This document shows positions 46,146-53,642 of a stretch of DNA of 64,000 bases, one piece after another. The translations under genes and the position numbers were made by a program. A model generated the notes under the pieces. The model saw nothing but the letters and a program-made list of their open reading frames with translations, was not told the DNA's origin and did not search any database. Each line of letters opens with the position of its first letter. Position 1 is the stretch's first letter. This DNA is from Mesorhizobium sp. AR02 (GTDB lineage Bacteria; Pseudomonadota; Alphaproteobacteria; Rhizobiales; Rhizobiaceae), in contig NZ_CP080531.1 of the NCBI RefSeq assembly GCF_024746835.1, forward strand, positions 310,001 to 374,000, written 5' to 3'.

Positions 46146-46383
46146 TATGGTTACTCCCTTGAGCCCCCCGGCACTGACTGGGTATCAGCGAGCCGGGGCG
46201 CCGCGAAATCTCAGCTGTGGCCAACCACGCAGTTGTGATCTGATCGCGGGTTGCCGCAGCGGCCCGGCCATGTTTTGCCGCGGGCCCGGCAAAGCCGTCT
46301 CACCTCACACAACGCGACCGGCGATGCGTTTCAAGCCTTACGCATGTCGCGACCGAAGTCGGGCCACCTCCGGGCGACATGTG

Positions 46384-48846
46384 CTATTTCTTGCAAGCGG
46401 GCTCATTGGGGTGCCCGCAAGACGGCTTCTTGACGCCTGGCGGCGGCGGCTTTGGCTGCGCCTGCGGCTGCCGGTGCACCTGCTGGATCTGCTGCTTCGG
46501 CTGGGCGTGGAACTCCGGCCTCTGCGGCTTGGGCTGACCCTGCACCTTCAGCTGCGGATTGCCATTGTTGACCTTGAATTTCTGCTGGACGTTGCCACCA
46601 CCGGTTCCATTGGCGGGTAGCTTGTGGAATTTGGGACCGTTGCCATTGCCCTTCGCCCCATTGCCTTGCCCATTGGCCTGGCCGTTCGTCTGGCCACTGC
46701 CCTGATTGTGAAGCTTCTTGAACTTGCCATTGGGCGGATTCTGGCCTGAATTCTGGCCATTGAGCGCCGATGCGTTGTTCGCTCCATTCGCCGCAGGCGT
46801 GCCGTTGGCGCCAGGGATCTTGCGGAGCTTCTTGCCAGTCTTGCCAGTACCGTTCTGGCCCTGCCCATTGGCCCCGTTTTGCCCACTCACCACCGGGTTG
46901 CCGGTCACGGCGTTTCCAGCTGCCGTGCCCTGCTTGTTCAACAGCTTCTTAGACTTGTTGTTGGGTAGGATCGGGTTGTTGGGCAGGTTCTGTCCATTCA
47001 GCACCGGGTTCCCGGTCACGGCGTTTCCACCTGCCGTGCCCTGCTTGTTCAACAGCTTCTTAGACTTGTTGTTGGGCAGGTTCGGGTTGTTGGGCAGGTT
47101 CTGTCCATTCAGCACCGGCTTGCCATTGACGAGCGGCAGCGTCTTGCCGTCGGCGCCGGGCAAGGCATGACCTGTCAGCTTGTCGGCAGGCAAGGTCTTC
47201 GACAGCGGCGTGGCACCTCCGGGCTGCTGGCCACCCTGCCCCGGCTTCAGCGGCAGGCCGCCCGGGTTCTGCTTGGACAGCACGGCTTCTTTCTTCTGCA
47301 GAAGAGCTGGCAGCGCCACCTTGGTCGCCAGTGCGGCCGCACCTAGGCCCACGGCGCCGGCGGTCAGTTTCTGGCCCGTGGTGAGGCCACCGCCCTGGTT
47401 GTTGTTCTCGTTGATCGTCGTGTTGTTGATGATCGTGGTGTTGTGGATGTTATTGAAAATGACATTGTCCGGCGGTGGGAAGACGTCATGCGGCGGATTC
47501 ACCCAGGCCGGCACGGGCACAAAGACGGGTGTCGGCAGAAGGAAGATTCCGACTGGCGGCGGCGGTGGCGGCAGTTCGATGAAGTCGCGCGGCCGCGGCG
47601 GCAGGAAGATCACCGCGATCGGTGGCGGCGGATCGAAATCGAAGTCGGGGTCGTCGAAATAGAGTACGGGACGGTCGACGTAGACGATTTCCTCCTCCGG
47701 CGGCGGCGGCACGTCATAGGCGTAGACGGTGAAATCCTCCGGGGGCTCCAGGGCCGCCTCGAAATGCTCGAGCCGGCGGCGGGCATCCCAGGCATGCGGG
47801 CCATGCGGGTAGCGCCGGAGATATGACCAGTAGGCTTCCGGCGTGTCCCGTAGCCAGGTTTCGCGCCAAGTGATCGCCTCGCGCCGCGCCGCGATGATGG
47901 CGCGCACGCGCTTGGCCATCGGATCGTGCGGATAGGCGCCGACGAAATCCTCATAACCGCGCAGCGTGTCGCGATCGAGCGCCGCTACATAAGCGTCGTG
48001 GGCATCGAAGTCGCGGATTTCCCTGGTCCGGTTGGCCTGGGATTCGGCCTCCGAAACCTTCGGCGCGGGCGCATCCGGGGCACGATCGAAGAACACGAAG
48101 GGCGCGCTAATCTTCGAGGCGTTCCAAGGCACTTCGGCCCCTTGCGTCACTTCGTTGACGCGCAGGCGCGTGCGGTCGAACACATCGTCGAGCGACAGGC
48201 CCCCGTCGCGCATCATCTCGGCCAGCGCCTGGGCATAGGCGCCGTACGGGCCCTTGCCTTCCGGCGCGACGGTTCCCGGCGCGGCGTTGAAGGCGATCAG
48301 CATGTTCGGGTCGGGATCGACCAGCGCGAGACCGCCGGCCAGCGGCTGGTTCGTTTGCGGGAATGCATTCGGTCGCGCCGCGTCGAGCACGACGATGTTG
48401 ACCTTCGTCGGCAGTCCAGCCAGCGACTTGGTGACGTCGGAGAGCCGCATCGCCTGGAGCGGGACGTCGGCAGGATTGGCGATCTGGGCATCGACCGGCA
48501 GGAAGTAGTTCTCGCCTTCGAACTGCACACCTTGGCCGGCGAGGTAGACGAAGACGACCGCGTCGGGTCCGGCGGCGGAGACCTTGCCGAGGAAGTCGCG
48601 CAGCGCGCCGCGCAGCGACTCCTGATCCACATCACGGGCGCCGACCACATCGAAACCGGCAGCCTGCAAGGTCTGCGCGATCAGTCCGGCGTCGTTGGCG
48701 GGTGTCACCATCGCGCCGGACGGATAGGCAGCGTTGCCGATAACGAAAGCGAGGCGTTTTTGCTGTTGCGCGAGCGCGCCCGTCGCCGAGGCGGCGACGA
48801 CAAGCAAGAGGACGAATAGACTGAGGAATTTCTGGAGCATCCGCAT
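46384..48846 (-). CDS. Caspase-fold pseudoenzyme with Asn/Pro/Gln-rich tail
   Basis: An 820-residue exported protein. After a signal peptide, residues 30-260 form a caspase/peptidase C14-like domain (RLAFVIGNAAYPSG, ENYFLPVDAQIANPA, MLIAFNAAPGTVAPEGKGPY). Both catalytic residues are replaced: Gln105 (YLAGQGVQ) in place of the usual GHG His, and Ala157 (VVLDAARPN) in place of the LDAC Cys. Helical TPR-like and Pro-rich regions follow to about 480. A hydrophobic stretch (KLTAGAVGLGAAALATKVAL) and a long disordered tail of Asn/Gly/Gln/Lys with a 37-residue tandem repeat come next. It is probably a secreted scaffold rather than a protease. Confidence 0.82.
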   Translation of the reverse strand: MRMLQKFLSLFVLLLVVAASATGALAQQQKRLAFVIGNAAYPSGAMVTPANDAGLIAQTLQAAGFDVVGARDVDQESLRGALRDFLGKVSAAGPDAVVFVYLAGQGVQFEGENYFLPVDAQIANPADVPLQAMRLSDVTKSLAGLPTKVNIVVLDAARPNAFPQTNQPLAGGLALVDPDPNMLIAFNAAPGTVAPEGKGPYGAYAQALAEMMRDGGLSLDDVFDRTRLRVNEVTQGAEVPWNASKISAPFVFFDRAPDAPAPKVSEAESQANRTREIRDFDAHDAYVAALDRDTLRGYEDFVGAYPHDPMAKRVRAIIAARREAITWRETWLRDTPEAYWSYLRRYPHGPHAWDARRRLEHFEAALEPPEDFTVYAYDVPPPPEEEIVYVDRPVLYFDDPDFDFDPPPPIAVIFLPPRPRDFIELPPPPPPVGIFLLPTPVFVPVPAWVNPPHDVFPPPDNVIFNNIHNTTIINNTTINENNNQGGGLTTGQKLTAGAVGLGAAALATKVALPALLQKKEAVLSKQNPGGLPLKPGQGGQQPGGATPLSKTLPADKLTGHALPGADGKTLPLVNGKPVLNGQNLPNNPNLPNNKSKKLLNKQGTAGGNAVTGNPVLNGQNLPNNPILPNNKSKKLLNKQGTAAGNAVTGNPVVSGQNGANGQGQNGTGKTGKKLRKIPGANGTPAANGANNASALNGQNSGQNPPNGKFKKLHNQGSGQTNGQANGQGNGAKGNGNGPKFHKLPANGTGGGNVQQKFKVNNGNPQLKVQGQPKPQRPEFHAQPKQQIQQVHRQPQAQPKPPPPGVKKPSCGHPNEPACKK
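46888..47109 (-). repeat. Two tandem 111-bp repeats inside the caspase-like gene
   Basis: Copies at 46999-47109 and 46888-46998 are nearly identical (phrases NGQNLPNNP and NKSKKLLNKQGTA in each), plus a decayed third start (SGQNGANGQG). The period is 111 bp, i.e. 37 codons, so the frame is kept. Confidence 0.85.
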
Positions 48847-49031
48847 TTCAGGCCACCATGGGTAAAGAGCCGACGCTGTCGAGGCCCTTCCCCTCCTCCA
48901 GCGATCTGGACTAGATGGGCGCAAAGAGGCGGCTTTGCGGCGCGATCTCGGCAGGTTGGGATCGAGTATAGCCTAATTCGCGATTTCAAGGAAAAGTGAT
49001 CGCTGTCCGCGCGGCAGTCGAACCGATCCGC

Positions 49032-50267
49032 CTACCGGCGCTTCCTGGGCTTTTCCAGCAGGGCGACCGCCTCGACATGGGGCGACCACAGGAACTGGTC
49101 GATCGGCGTCACGCTTCTCAGTTGATAGCCGCCGTCGATGAGGATGCGCAGATCGCGCGCCAGCGTCACCGGATTGCAGGACACCGCGGCAACGAAGGGA
49201 ACATCCGAGCGGGCGATCTGCTTCGACTGGTCCTCGGCACCGGCGCGCGGCGGATCAAAGACAAGTCCGTCAAAGGCATTCAGTTCCTTGAACGTCAGCG
49301 GCCGGCGGAACAGGTCGCGGCGTTCGCCCGTCACCCGCTTCAGGCCGGTCGCGAAACGCGCCCCCCGGTCGAGTGCAGAGAGGGCCGCCGCATCGCCTTC
49401 CACCGCATGGACTTCCGACTTCGCGGCCAACCGCAAGGCAAAGCTGCCGCAGCCGGCGAAAAGATCGGCGACCTTCTTGGCGCGCTTCAGATGGCCGCCG
49501 ACGATCTCGGCCATGGTCTGTTCGGCTGCCTCGGTCGCCTGCAGGAAGGCGCCGGGCGGCACGGCGACAGCGACGCTGCCGAACATGACCACAGGCTTCC
49601 TCGGTTCGATGACGATCTCGTCGTCGATGGACAGTCTGGCAAATCCCTGCGCAAGGACAAAATTGGAGGCGATACGGCGCTGATGTTCGCCGAGCTTGCC
49701 GGACTCATGCACCGCGACATCGAGGCCGGAACCGGTCACGGTGACCGCCATCCGGAACGATTTGGTGGTGGCGCATATCAAGTCAGCGAGCGCCCTGAGC
49801 CGGTCGAGCGCGGCGACGATCTCGGGCAGCGAGATCGGGCATTCGGATATGGAAATGATTTCCGGCGACAGATGGCGGTTGAAGCCGAGCAGCATGCCCG
49901 TCTCGCTGCGCCGGGCGGCGAGCACGACACGGCGGCGCGCGTGCGGCGCGCAGGCGACCAGCGGATCGATGTCGCAATCGAAACCCTTCAGGGCGTGCAC
50001 CACCTTCTCGCGTTTCCACTGGCGATAGGCCTCGGCCTCGAAATGCTGCAGGGCACAGCCGCCGCATTCGGTGAAATGGCGGCAGGCGGGTTCGATGCGC
50101 AGCGGCGAGGCCTCCAGCACCGCCATCAACGCGGCGCGATCCCTTTCGCGCGCGGCGGTGACAGTCTCGCCCGGCAGCGTGAAGGGGATGAACAGATCGC
50201 CGCTTTCGGTCTCGGCAATGCCGTCGCCCTGGGCGCCCAGTTTTTTGATGGTGAAGCGCGTGCTCAT
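49032..50267 (-). CDS. RNA m5U methyltransferase, RlmD/RumA-like
   Basis: A 411-residue class I RNA methyltransferase that probably makes 5-methyluridine in 23S rRNA. A TRAM-like N-terminus is followed by the iron-sulfur motif CRHFTECGGC. The SAM motif is DLFAGCGSFALRLA, and the catalytic end has FDPPRAGAEDQ and SCNPVTLARD with the nucleophilic Cys. ATG 50267 overlaps the tlyA stop by 4 nt. RlmD and RlmC/TrmA types cannot be separated by sequence alone. Confidence 0.92.
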   Translation of the reverse strand: MSTRFTIKKLGAQGDGIAETESGDLFIPFTLPGETVTAARERDRAALMAVLEASPLRIEPACRHFTECGGCALQHFEAEAYRQWKREKVVHALKGFDCDIDPLVACAPHARRRVVLAARRSETGMLLGFNRHLSPEIISISECPISLPEIVAALDRLRALADLICATTKSFRMAVTVTGSGLDVAVHESGKLGEHQRRIASNFVLAQGFARLSIDDEIVIEPRKPVVMFGSVAVAVPPGAFLQATEAAEQTMAEIVGGHLKRAKKVADLFAGCGSFALRLAAKSEVHAVEGDAAALSALDRGARFATGLKRVTGERRDLFRRPLTFKELNAFDGLVFDPPRAGAEDQSKQIARSDVPFVAAVSCNPVTLARDLRILIDGGYQLRSVTPIDQFLWSPHVEAVALLEKPRKRR

Positions 50268-51028
50268 CGATCCTTGATCCCACCGAGCAGGAATTCGCGG
50301 TTGCCGTCGCCGCCTTCGATGGGCGACAGATGCAGGCCGAGCGAGCGCCAGCCGGGAACGGCATCCAGCCAATCCTGCAGCAGGCCGGCGACACGGGCGG
50401 CATCGAAGGGGTCTTTCAGCAGGCCGCCCTTGCCGATCGCCTCGCGACCCGCCTCGAATTGCGGCTTGACCAGAAAGATTGCGGCGGCACCAGGCTTCGC
50501 AAGGGCGAGCGCCGGCGGCAGCGCCAGTTTCAACGAAATGAAGCTGACATCGGAGACAATGAAATCCGGAACACGGCCAGCAAGATCCGCGGCAGTGAGA
50601 TCGCGGGCGTTCAAGCCTTCGATGACCGTCACGCGCGGGTCTTTGCCGACATCAGGATGCATCTGGCCGTGTCCGACATCGATTGCCGTGACATGGGACG
50701 CACCGCGTTCGAGCAGCACCTGGGTGAAGCCGCCAGTCGAGGCGCCGATGTCGAGCGCTTCGCGGCCGGCTGGGTCGAGACTAAAATGGTCGAGCCCACC
50801 GATCAGTTTCAGCGCCGCGCGCGAGACATAGCCCTGCGCAGGATCATCGATGGTAACAAGGCATTGCGGCGAAACGTTCTGACCGGGCTTGCGGGCAATC
50901 GTGCCATCAACCGTCACCGTGCCACGCTCGACCGCGTCGCGGGCACGCGAGCGGCTGGCAAACAGGCCGCGCTGGACGAGCAAATCGTCGAGCCGCTGGC
51001 GTGTGCTGGCTGGCAGAGGCGAGTTCAT
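50264..51028 (-). CDS. tlyA: TlyA-family rRNA 2'-O-methyltransferase / hemolysin-like
   Basis: A 254-residue protein. Residues 10-70 are an S4 RNA-binding domain (RLDDLLVQRGLFASRSRARD, VTVDGTIARKPGQNV). An FtsJ-like methyltransferase follows (ALDIGASTGGFTQVLLERGA, AIDVGHGQMHP, DFIVSDVSFISLKLALPP, LVKPQFEAG). Mycobacterial TlyA methylates 16S and 23S rRNA. Its order next to the RlmD-like gene and near dxs is kept in many alphaproteobacteria, though here an IS5 and other genes separate it from dxs. Confidence 0.93.
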   Translation of the reverse strand: MNSPLPASTRQRLDDLLVQRGLFASRSRARDAVERGTVTVDGTIARKPGQNVSPQCLVTIDDPAQGYVSRAALKLIGGLDHFSLDPAGREALDIGASTGGFTQVLLERGASHVTAIDVGHGQMHPDVGKDPRVTVIEGLNARDLTAADLAGRVPDFIVSDVSFISLKLALPPALALAKPGAAAIFLVKPQFEAGREAIGKGGLLKDPFDAARVAGLLQDWLDAVPGWRSLGLHLSPIEGGDGNREFLLGGIKDR

Positions 51029-51197
51029 CGGCCTTCATGGCGAAAGCCGGCAGCGAAGGCAAGGACATTGGGCGGAACAAGGAAAGAAGCGGCGAACGCA
51101 TCGAGCCGCGTGGCGGCTTGCGTGCATCGTATCAGGTCCGGCAAAATGGCAATCGAGAAGACGAGCCCTCTATTGTCGGAATCCCGGGGGAGGACGA

Positions 51198-51599
51198 ATG
51201 CTGACGGGAACCTGCCACTGTGGCGCAACCCACTGGACCCTGGAGGGCGATCCCGGGCCGGTGACAGCCTGCAACTGCACGCTCTGCCGGCGCTATGGCG
51301 TGCTCTGGGCCTATGATTATGTCGACGAACGCATCCGCGTTTCGGGACCGATGGCCAGCTATACGCGCGCCGGAAAGGACACGCCGTCGCTGGAAATTCT
51401 GTTCTGCCCGACCTGCGCCTGCGTGCTGGCCTGGCGCGGCTTGCGCGCCGGTGCCTCCGGTCGCACACGCATCGCCGTCAATGTGCGACTGGCTCCGCCC
51501 GAGGCCGTCGCCGATCTGCCAATCGACCATTTCGACGGCCTCGACACATACGACGACCTGCCGCGCGACGGCCGTTGCGTGCGCGACATGTGGTTCTAG
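51198..51599 (+). CDS. GFA/CENP-V domain zinc protein
   Basis: A 133-residue protein of the glutathione-dependent formaldehyde-activating family. The zinc cysteines are CHCGATHW, ACNCTLCRRYG and FCPTCACVL. ATG 51198 follows a strong GGGGGAGGAC site. Most members have no tested activity. Its TAG stop (51597-51599) is part of the CTAG that begins the 106-bp repeat, so the repeat inserted exactly at the gene's end. Confidence 0.87.
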   Translation: MLTGTCHCGATHWTLEGDPGPVTACNCTLCRRYGVLWAYDYVDERIRVSGPMASYTRAGKDTPSLEILFCPTCACVLAWRGLRAGASGRTRIAVNVRLAPPEAVADLPIDHFDGLDTYDDLPRDGRCVRDMWF

Positions 51600-51701
51600 A
51601 GCGGTTCTGCGTTTCACGGAAACGCAGAACCGCTCTATCTCTTTATCTTGACGCAATTCCGGACGGAAAACCGCGCGGCACTTTTCCTGGAATTGCTCTA
51701 G
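51596..51701 (+). repeat. 106-bp CTAG-bounded intergenic repeat (RIME/MITE-like), copy 3
   Basis: This is a full-length 106-bp copy starting and ending in CTAG. Its first part is a perfect hairpin with 18-bp arms (AGAGCGGTTCTGCGTTTC) and a 3-base loop (51598-51636). The second part carries the shared GGAAAACCG and CACTTTTCCTGGAATTG segments. Its terminal CTAGs fall on the stop of the GFA gene and, in the uninterrupted site, on the stop of the convergent 96-residue gene. The IS5 element has inserted at its right CTAG. Confidence 0.85.
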
Positions 51702-51720
51702 CAGGCTGTTGAAGAAGTGC
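51702..51720 (+). repeat. IS5-family left terminal inverted repeat
   Basis: A 19-bp end, perfect match to the right end at 53185-53203, preceded by CTAG. Confidence 0.92.
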
Positions 51721-51777
51721 TGGCGCGGTTGTTTGGAGCGTGATTCACTTCTCCCCGGATGATTTGGGGATTTGTGG

Positions 51778-52884
51778 ATGCGCGGCTCGGACGAACGGAC
51801 AGGCTCTCTGTTTTCGTATGTCGATCTTGAGGCGCGGGTTCGACGTGATCATCCGCTGCGGGTGATACGGGAGATCGTTAACGCGGCTCTTGTCGCGATG
51901 GATGGCGATTTTGCGGTGCTTTATCCACCCGGGCTCGGCCGCCCGTCGATCGCCCCGGAACGGTTGCTGCGTGCGATGCTGTTGCAGGCCTTCTACGGCA
52001 TTCGTTCGGAACGTCAGTTGATGGAGCGGATGGAGTTTGATCTTCTGTTTCGCTGGTTCGTGGGGCTTGGCGTTGACGATCCGGCCTGGGATCATTCGAG
52101 CTTCACCAAGAACCGGGATCGGCTGTTGGAAGGTGAGATCGCGGCAAAGTTTCTGCGCGCTGTGCTGGCGCAGCCAAAGGTGAAGCGGCTTTTGTCGTCG
52201 GATCACTTCTCGGTGGACGGGACGCTGATCGAGGCCTGGGCTTCGATCAAGAGCTTCCGCCGCAAAGACGGAGACGACAACGGTCCAGATGGAGCAGGTC
52301 GCAATGCCGAGCGTGGCTTTCATAAGGAGAAGCGCTCCAACGACACACACCAGAGCACGAGCGACCCGCAGGCGCGGCTCTACAAGAAGGGCGACGGGCA
52401 GCCGGCGAAGCTCTGCTGCATGGGGCATGCGCTGATGGAGAACCGCCATGGGCTGGCGGTCGATGGCGGCATCACCCAGGCCACGGGCACGAGCGAGCGT
52501 GATGCCGCGCTCGCCATGTTGGACCGCAGACCGTCGCGGCGGCGCATCACACTGGGTGCCGACAAGGCCTATGACGTGCGCGCTTTCATCAGGGATCTGC
52601 GCGAGCGCAAGATCACGCCGCACATCGCCATCGACGGCCATCTGAGCAAAACCGGCAAGCCTCGCGTGACGGCGATCGATGGTCGCACGCGCTCCCATGC
52701 CGGCTATGCGGTCAGCCAGCGCTGCCGCAAGCGGATCGAAGAAGTGTTTGGCTGGATCAAGGCCTCGGCGGGTATGGCCAAGGTCAAGCTGCGAGGATGC
52801 GCCCGTGTGGGCGCGGCCTTCACCCTGAACCTGGCGGCTTACAATCTGATCCGCTTGCCCAAGCTGCTGGCGGCGCCGGCATGA
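51778..52884 (+). CDS. IS5-family transposase
   Basis: A 368-residue transposase with an N-terminal IS5 domain (DHPLRVIREIVNAAL, RPSIAPERLLRAMLLQAFYG, RQLMERMEFDLLFRWFVGL). The DDE residues are seen in FSVDGTLIEAWAS, LGADKAYDVRAF and KRIEEVFGWIKASAG. ATG 51778 has GGGGA upstream. The gene is intact. Its TGA stop overlaps the ATG of the passenger gene (ATGA). Confidence 0.94.
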   Translation: MRGSDERTGSLFSYVDLEARVRRDHPLRVIREIVNAALVAMDGDFAVLYPPGLGRPSIAPERLLRAMLLQAFYGIRSERQLMERMEFDLLFRWFVGLGVDDPAWDHSSFTKNRDRLLEGEIAAKFLRAVLAQPKVKRLLSSDHFSVDGTLIEAWASIKSFRRKDGDDNGPDGAGRNAERGFHKEKRSNDTHQSTSDPQARLYKKGDGQPAKLCCMGHALMENRHGLAVDGGITQATGTSERDAALAMLDRRPSRRRITLGADKAYDVRAFIRDLRERKITPHIAIDGHLSKTGKPRVTAIDGRTRSHAGYAVSQRCRKRIEEVFGWIKASAGMAKVKLRGCARVGAAFTLNLAAYNLIRLPKLLAAPA

Positions 52885-53207
52885 GCCTCACCGGCCGCTG
52901 GCGGATTGTCGCGATGCCCGACTACGTCGAGGACTATCGCGATATGATGGAGCCCGCCTACATTGAGTTCGCGGCCGATGGCTCCGGTGAATTCGCCTTC
53001 GGCTGCGTCACTGGTCAGATATTCGGCGCGGGCGATGGCAGCAATGTCGCCTTCTCCTGGCAAGGCAATGACGAAATGGACGAAGCCCAGGGCAATGGCT
53101 GGGCTGAAATCCAACCAGACGGCTCCATCAACGGACAAATCTGCTTCCATGGCGGCGACGAAGCTGACTTCGTCGCTCGCAAGTGCACTTCTTCAACAGC
53201 CTGCTAG
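52881..53207 (+). CDS. IS5 passenger gene, conserved hypothetical protein
   Basis: A 108-residue soluble protein starting at the ATGA overlap with the transposase stop, so it is translated from the same transcript. The pattern is SLTGRWRIVAMP, YIEFAADGSGEFAFGCVTGQ, AFSWQGNDEMDEAQGNGWAE and GSINGQICFHGGDEADFVA. It recalls a widespread family of small hypothetical proteins of similar layout. The last codons are encoded by the right inverted repeat, and the stop TAG (53205-53207) comes from the CTAG target duplication. The function is unknown. Confidence 0.78.
   Translation: MSLTGRWRIVAMPDYVEDYRDMMEPAYIEFAADGSGEFAFGCVTGQIFGAGDGSNVAFSWQGNDEMDEAQGNGWAEIQPDGSINGQICFHGGDEADFVARKCTSSTAC
53185..53203 (-). 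repeat. IS5-family right terminal inverted repeat
   Basis: A 19-bp end, perfect match to the left end. It codes for the last residues of the passenger protein and is followed by the CTAG duplication. Confidence 0.92.
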
Positions 53208-53494
53208 AAAATGGTGCGGGACACCTGGCGCTCGACGGCCGGAGACAGACCGTCGTGCCGATCCCCTGAAGCTTGCTCACGTGGAGGCTCAGCCGCAACC
53301 GCGGACGCAGGCACGGTATCGGGCAGGACCACAAGCTGCGGCACCTGCTTATAGGAAAAGCCGCCCCTGATATCGCCCATCTTGCTGGCGACGATGCCCA
53401 CCGCCGCTTTTTCGAGATTGCGGTCGTAACGCGTCTCGGCGGCGGATGCTGCGATGGTGGCTGAAAGCGCCACGCCACACAGAAGCGTTCTCAT
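53204..53494 (-). CDS. Small exported hypothetical protein
   Basis: A 96-residue protein with a short signal peptide (RTLLCGVALSATIAASA). The rest (RYDRNLEKAAVGIVASKMGD, GGFSYKQVPQLVVLP) matches no family I recognise. Its stop TAG, on the minus strand, lies in the CTAG at 53204-53207, so the IS5 insertion kept the reading frame complete. Confidence 0.7.
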   Translation of the reverse strand: MRTLLCGVALSATIAASAAETRYDRNLEKAAVGIVASKMGDIRGGFSYKQVPQLVVLPDTVPASAVAAEPPREQASGDRHDGLSPAVERQVSRTIF

Positions 53495-53642
53495 TGTTGT
53501 TGTCTCCCTGCCTGATCACGATCTAGCAGGGCGCCGTTGAAAAACGGCCAAGGGACACGGTAAGCAAAGCGCCAAACGGCAGCGTAAACAATGCGTTAAG
53601 AAATCAAGCCGGCAAACTGATTCAAGCGCTTGAGATTTTGAT

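Larger units (their letters stand above)
51702..53203 (+). mobile_element. IS5-family insertion sequence with passenger gene
   Basis: A 1,502-bp element with perfect 19-bp terminal inverted repeats (CAGGCTGTTGAAGAAGTGC) and 4-bp target duplications CTAG (51698-51701 and 53204-53207), which fit the YTAR target of the IS5 group. It encodes a complete DDE transposase and a second, overlapping gene of unknown function. It is inserted in the right end of the 106-bp repeat. Confidence 0.93.

Noticed and set aside
46888..47109. Possible CRISPR-like array from regular repeats
   Set aside because: The units are directly adjacent with no unique spacers, and they are in frame inside a coding gene.
48996..50831. 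Plus-strand open frame of 611 codons opposite rlmD/tlyA
   Set aside because: It spans two well-supported minus-strand genes and has no recognisable domain.
52797..52880. Upstream extension of the IS5 passenger gene
   Set aside because: It lies within the transposase in another frame. The ATGA overlap at 52881 is a clear start.
53530..53546. Small hairpin GCCGTT/AACGGC between dxs and the 96-residue gene
   Set aside because: The stem is only 6 bp and has no T-run in the right place for either gene; too weak to call a terminator.
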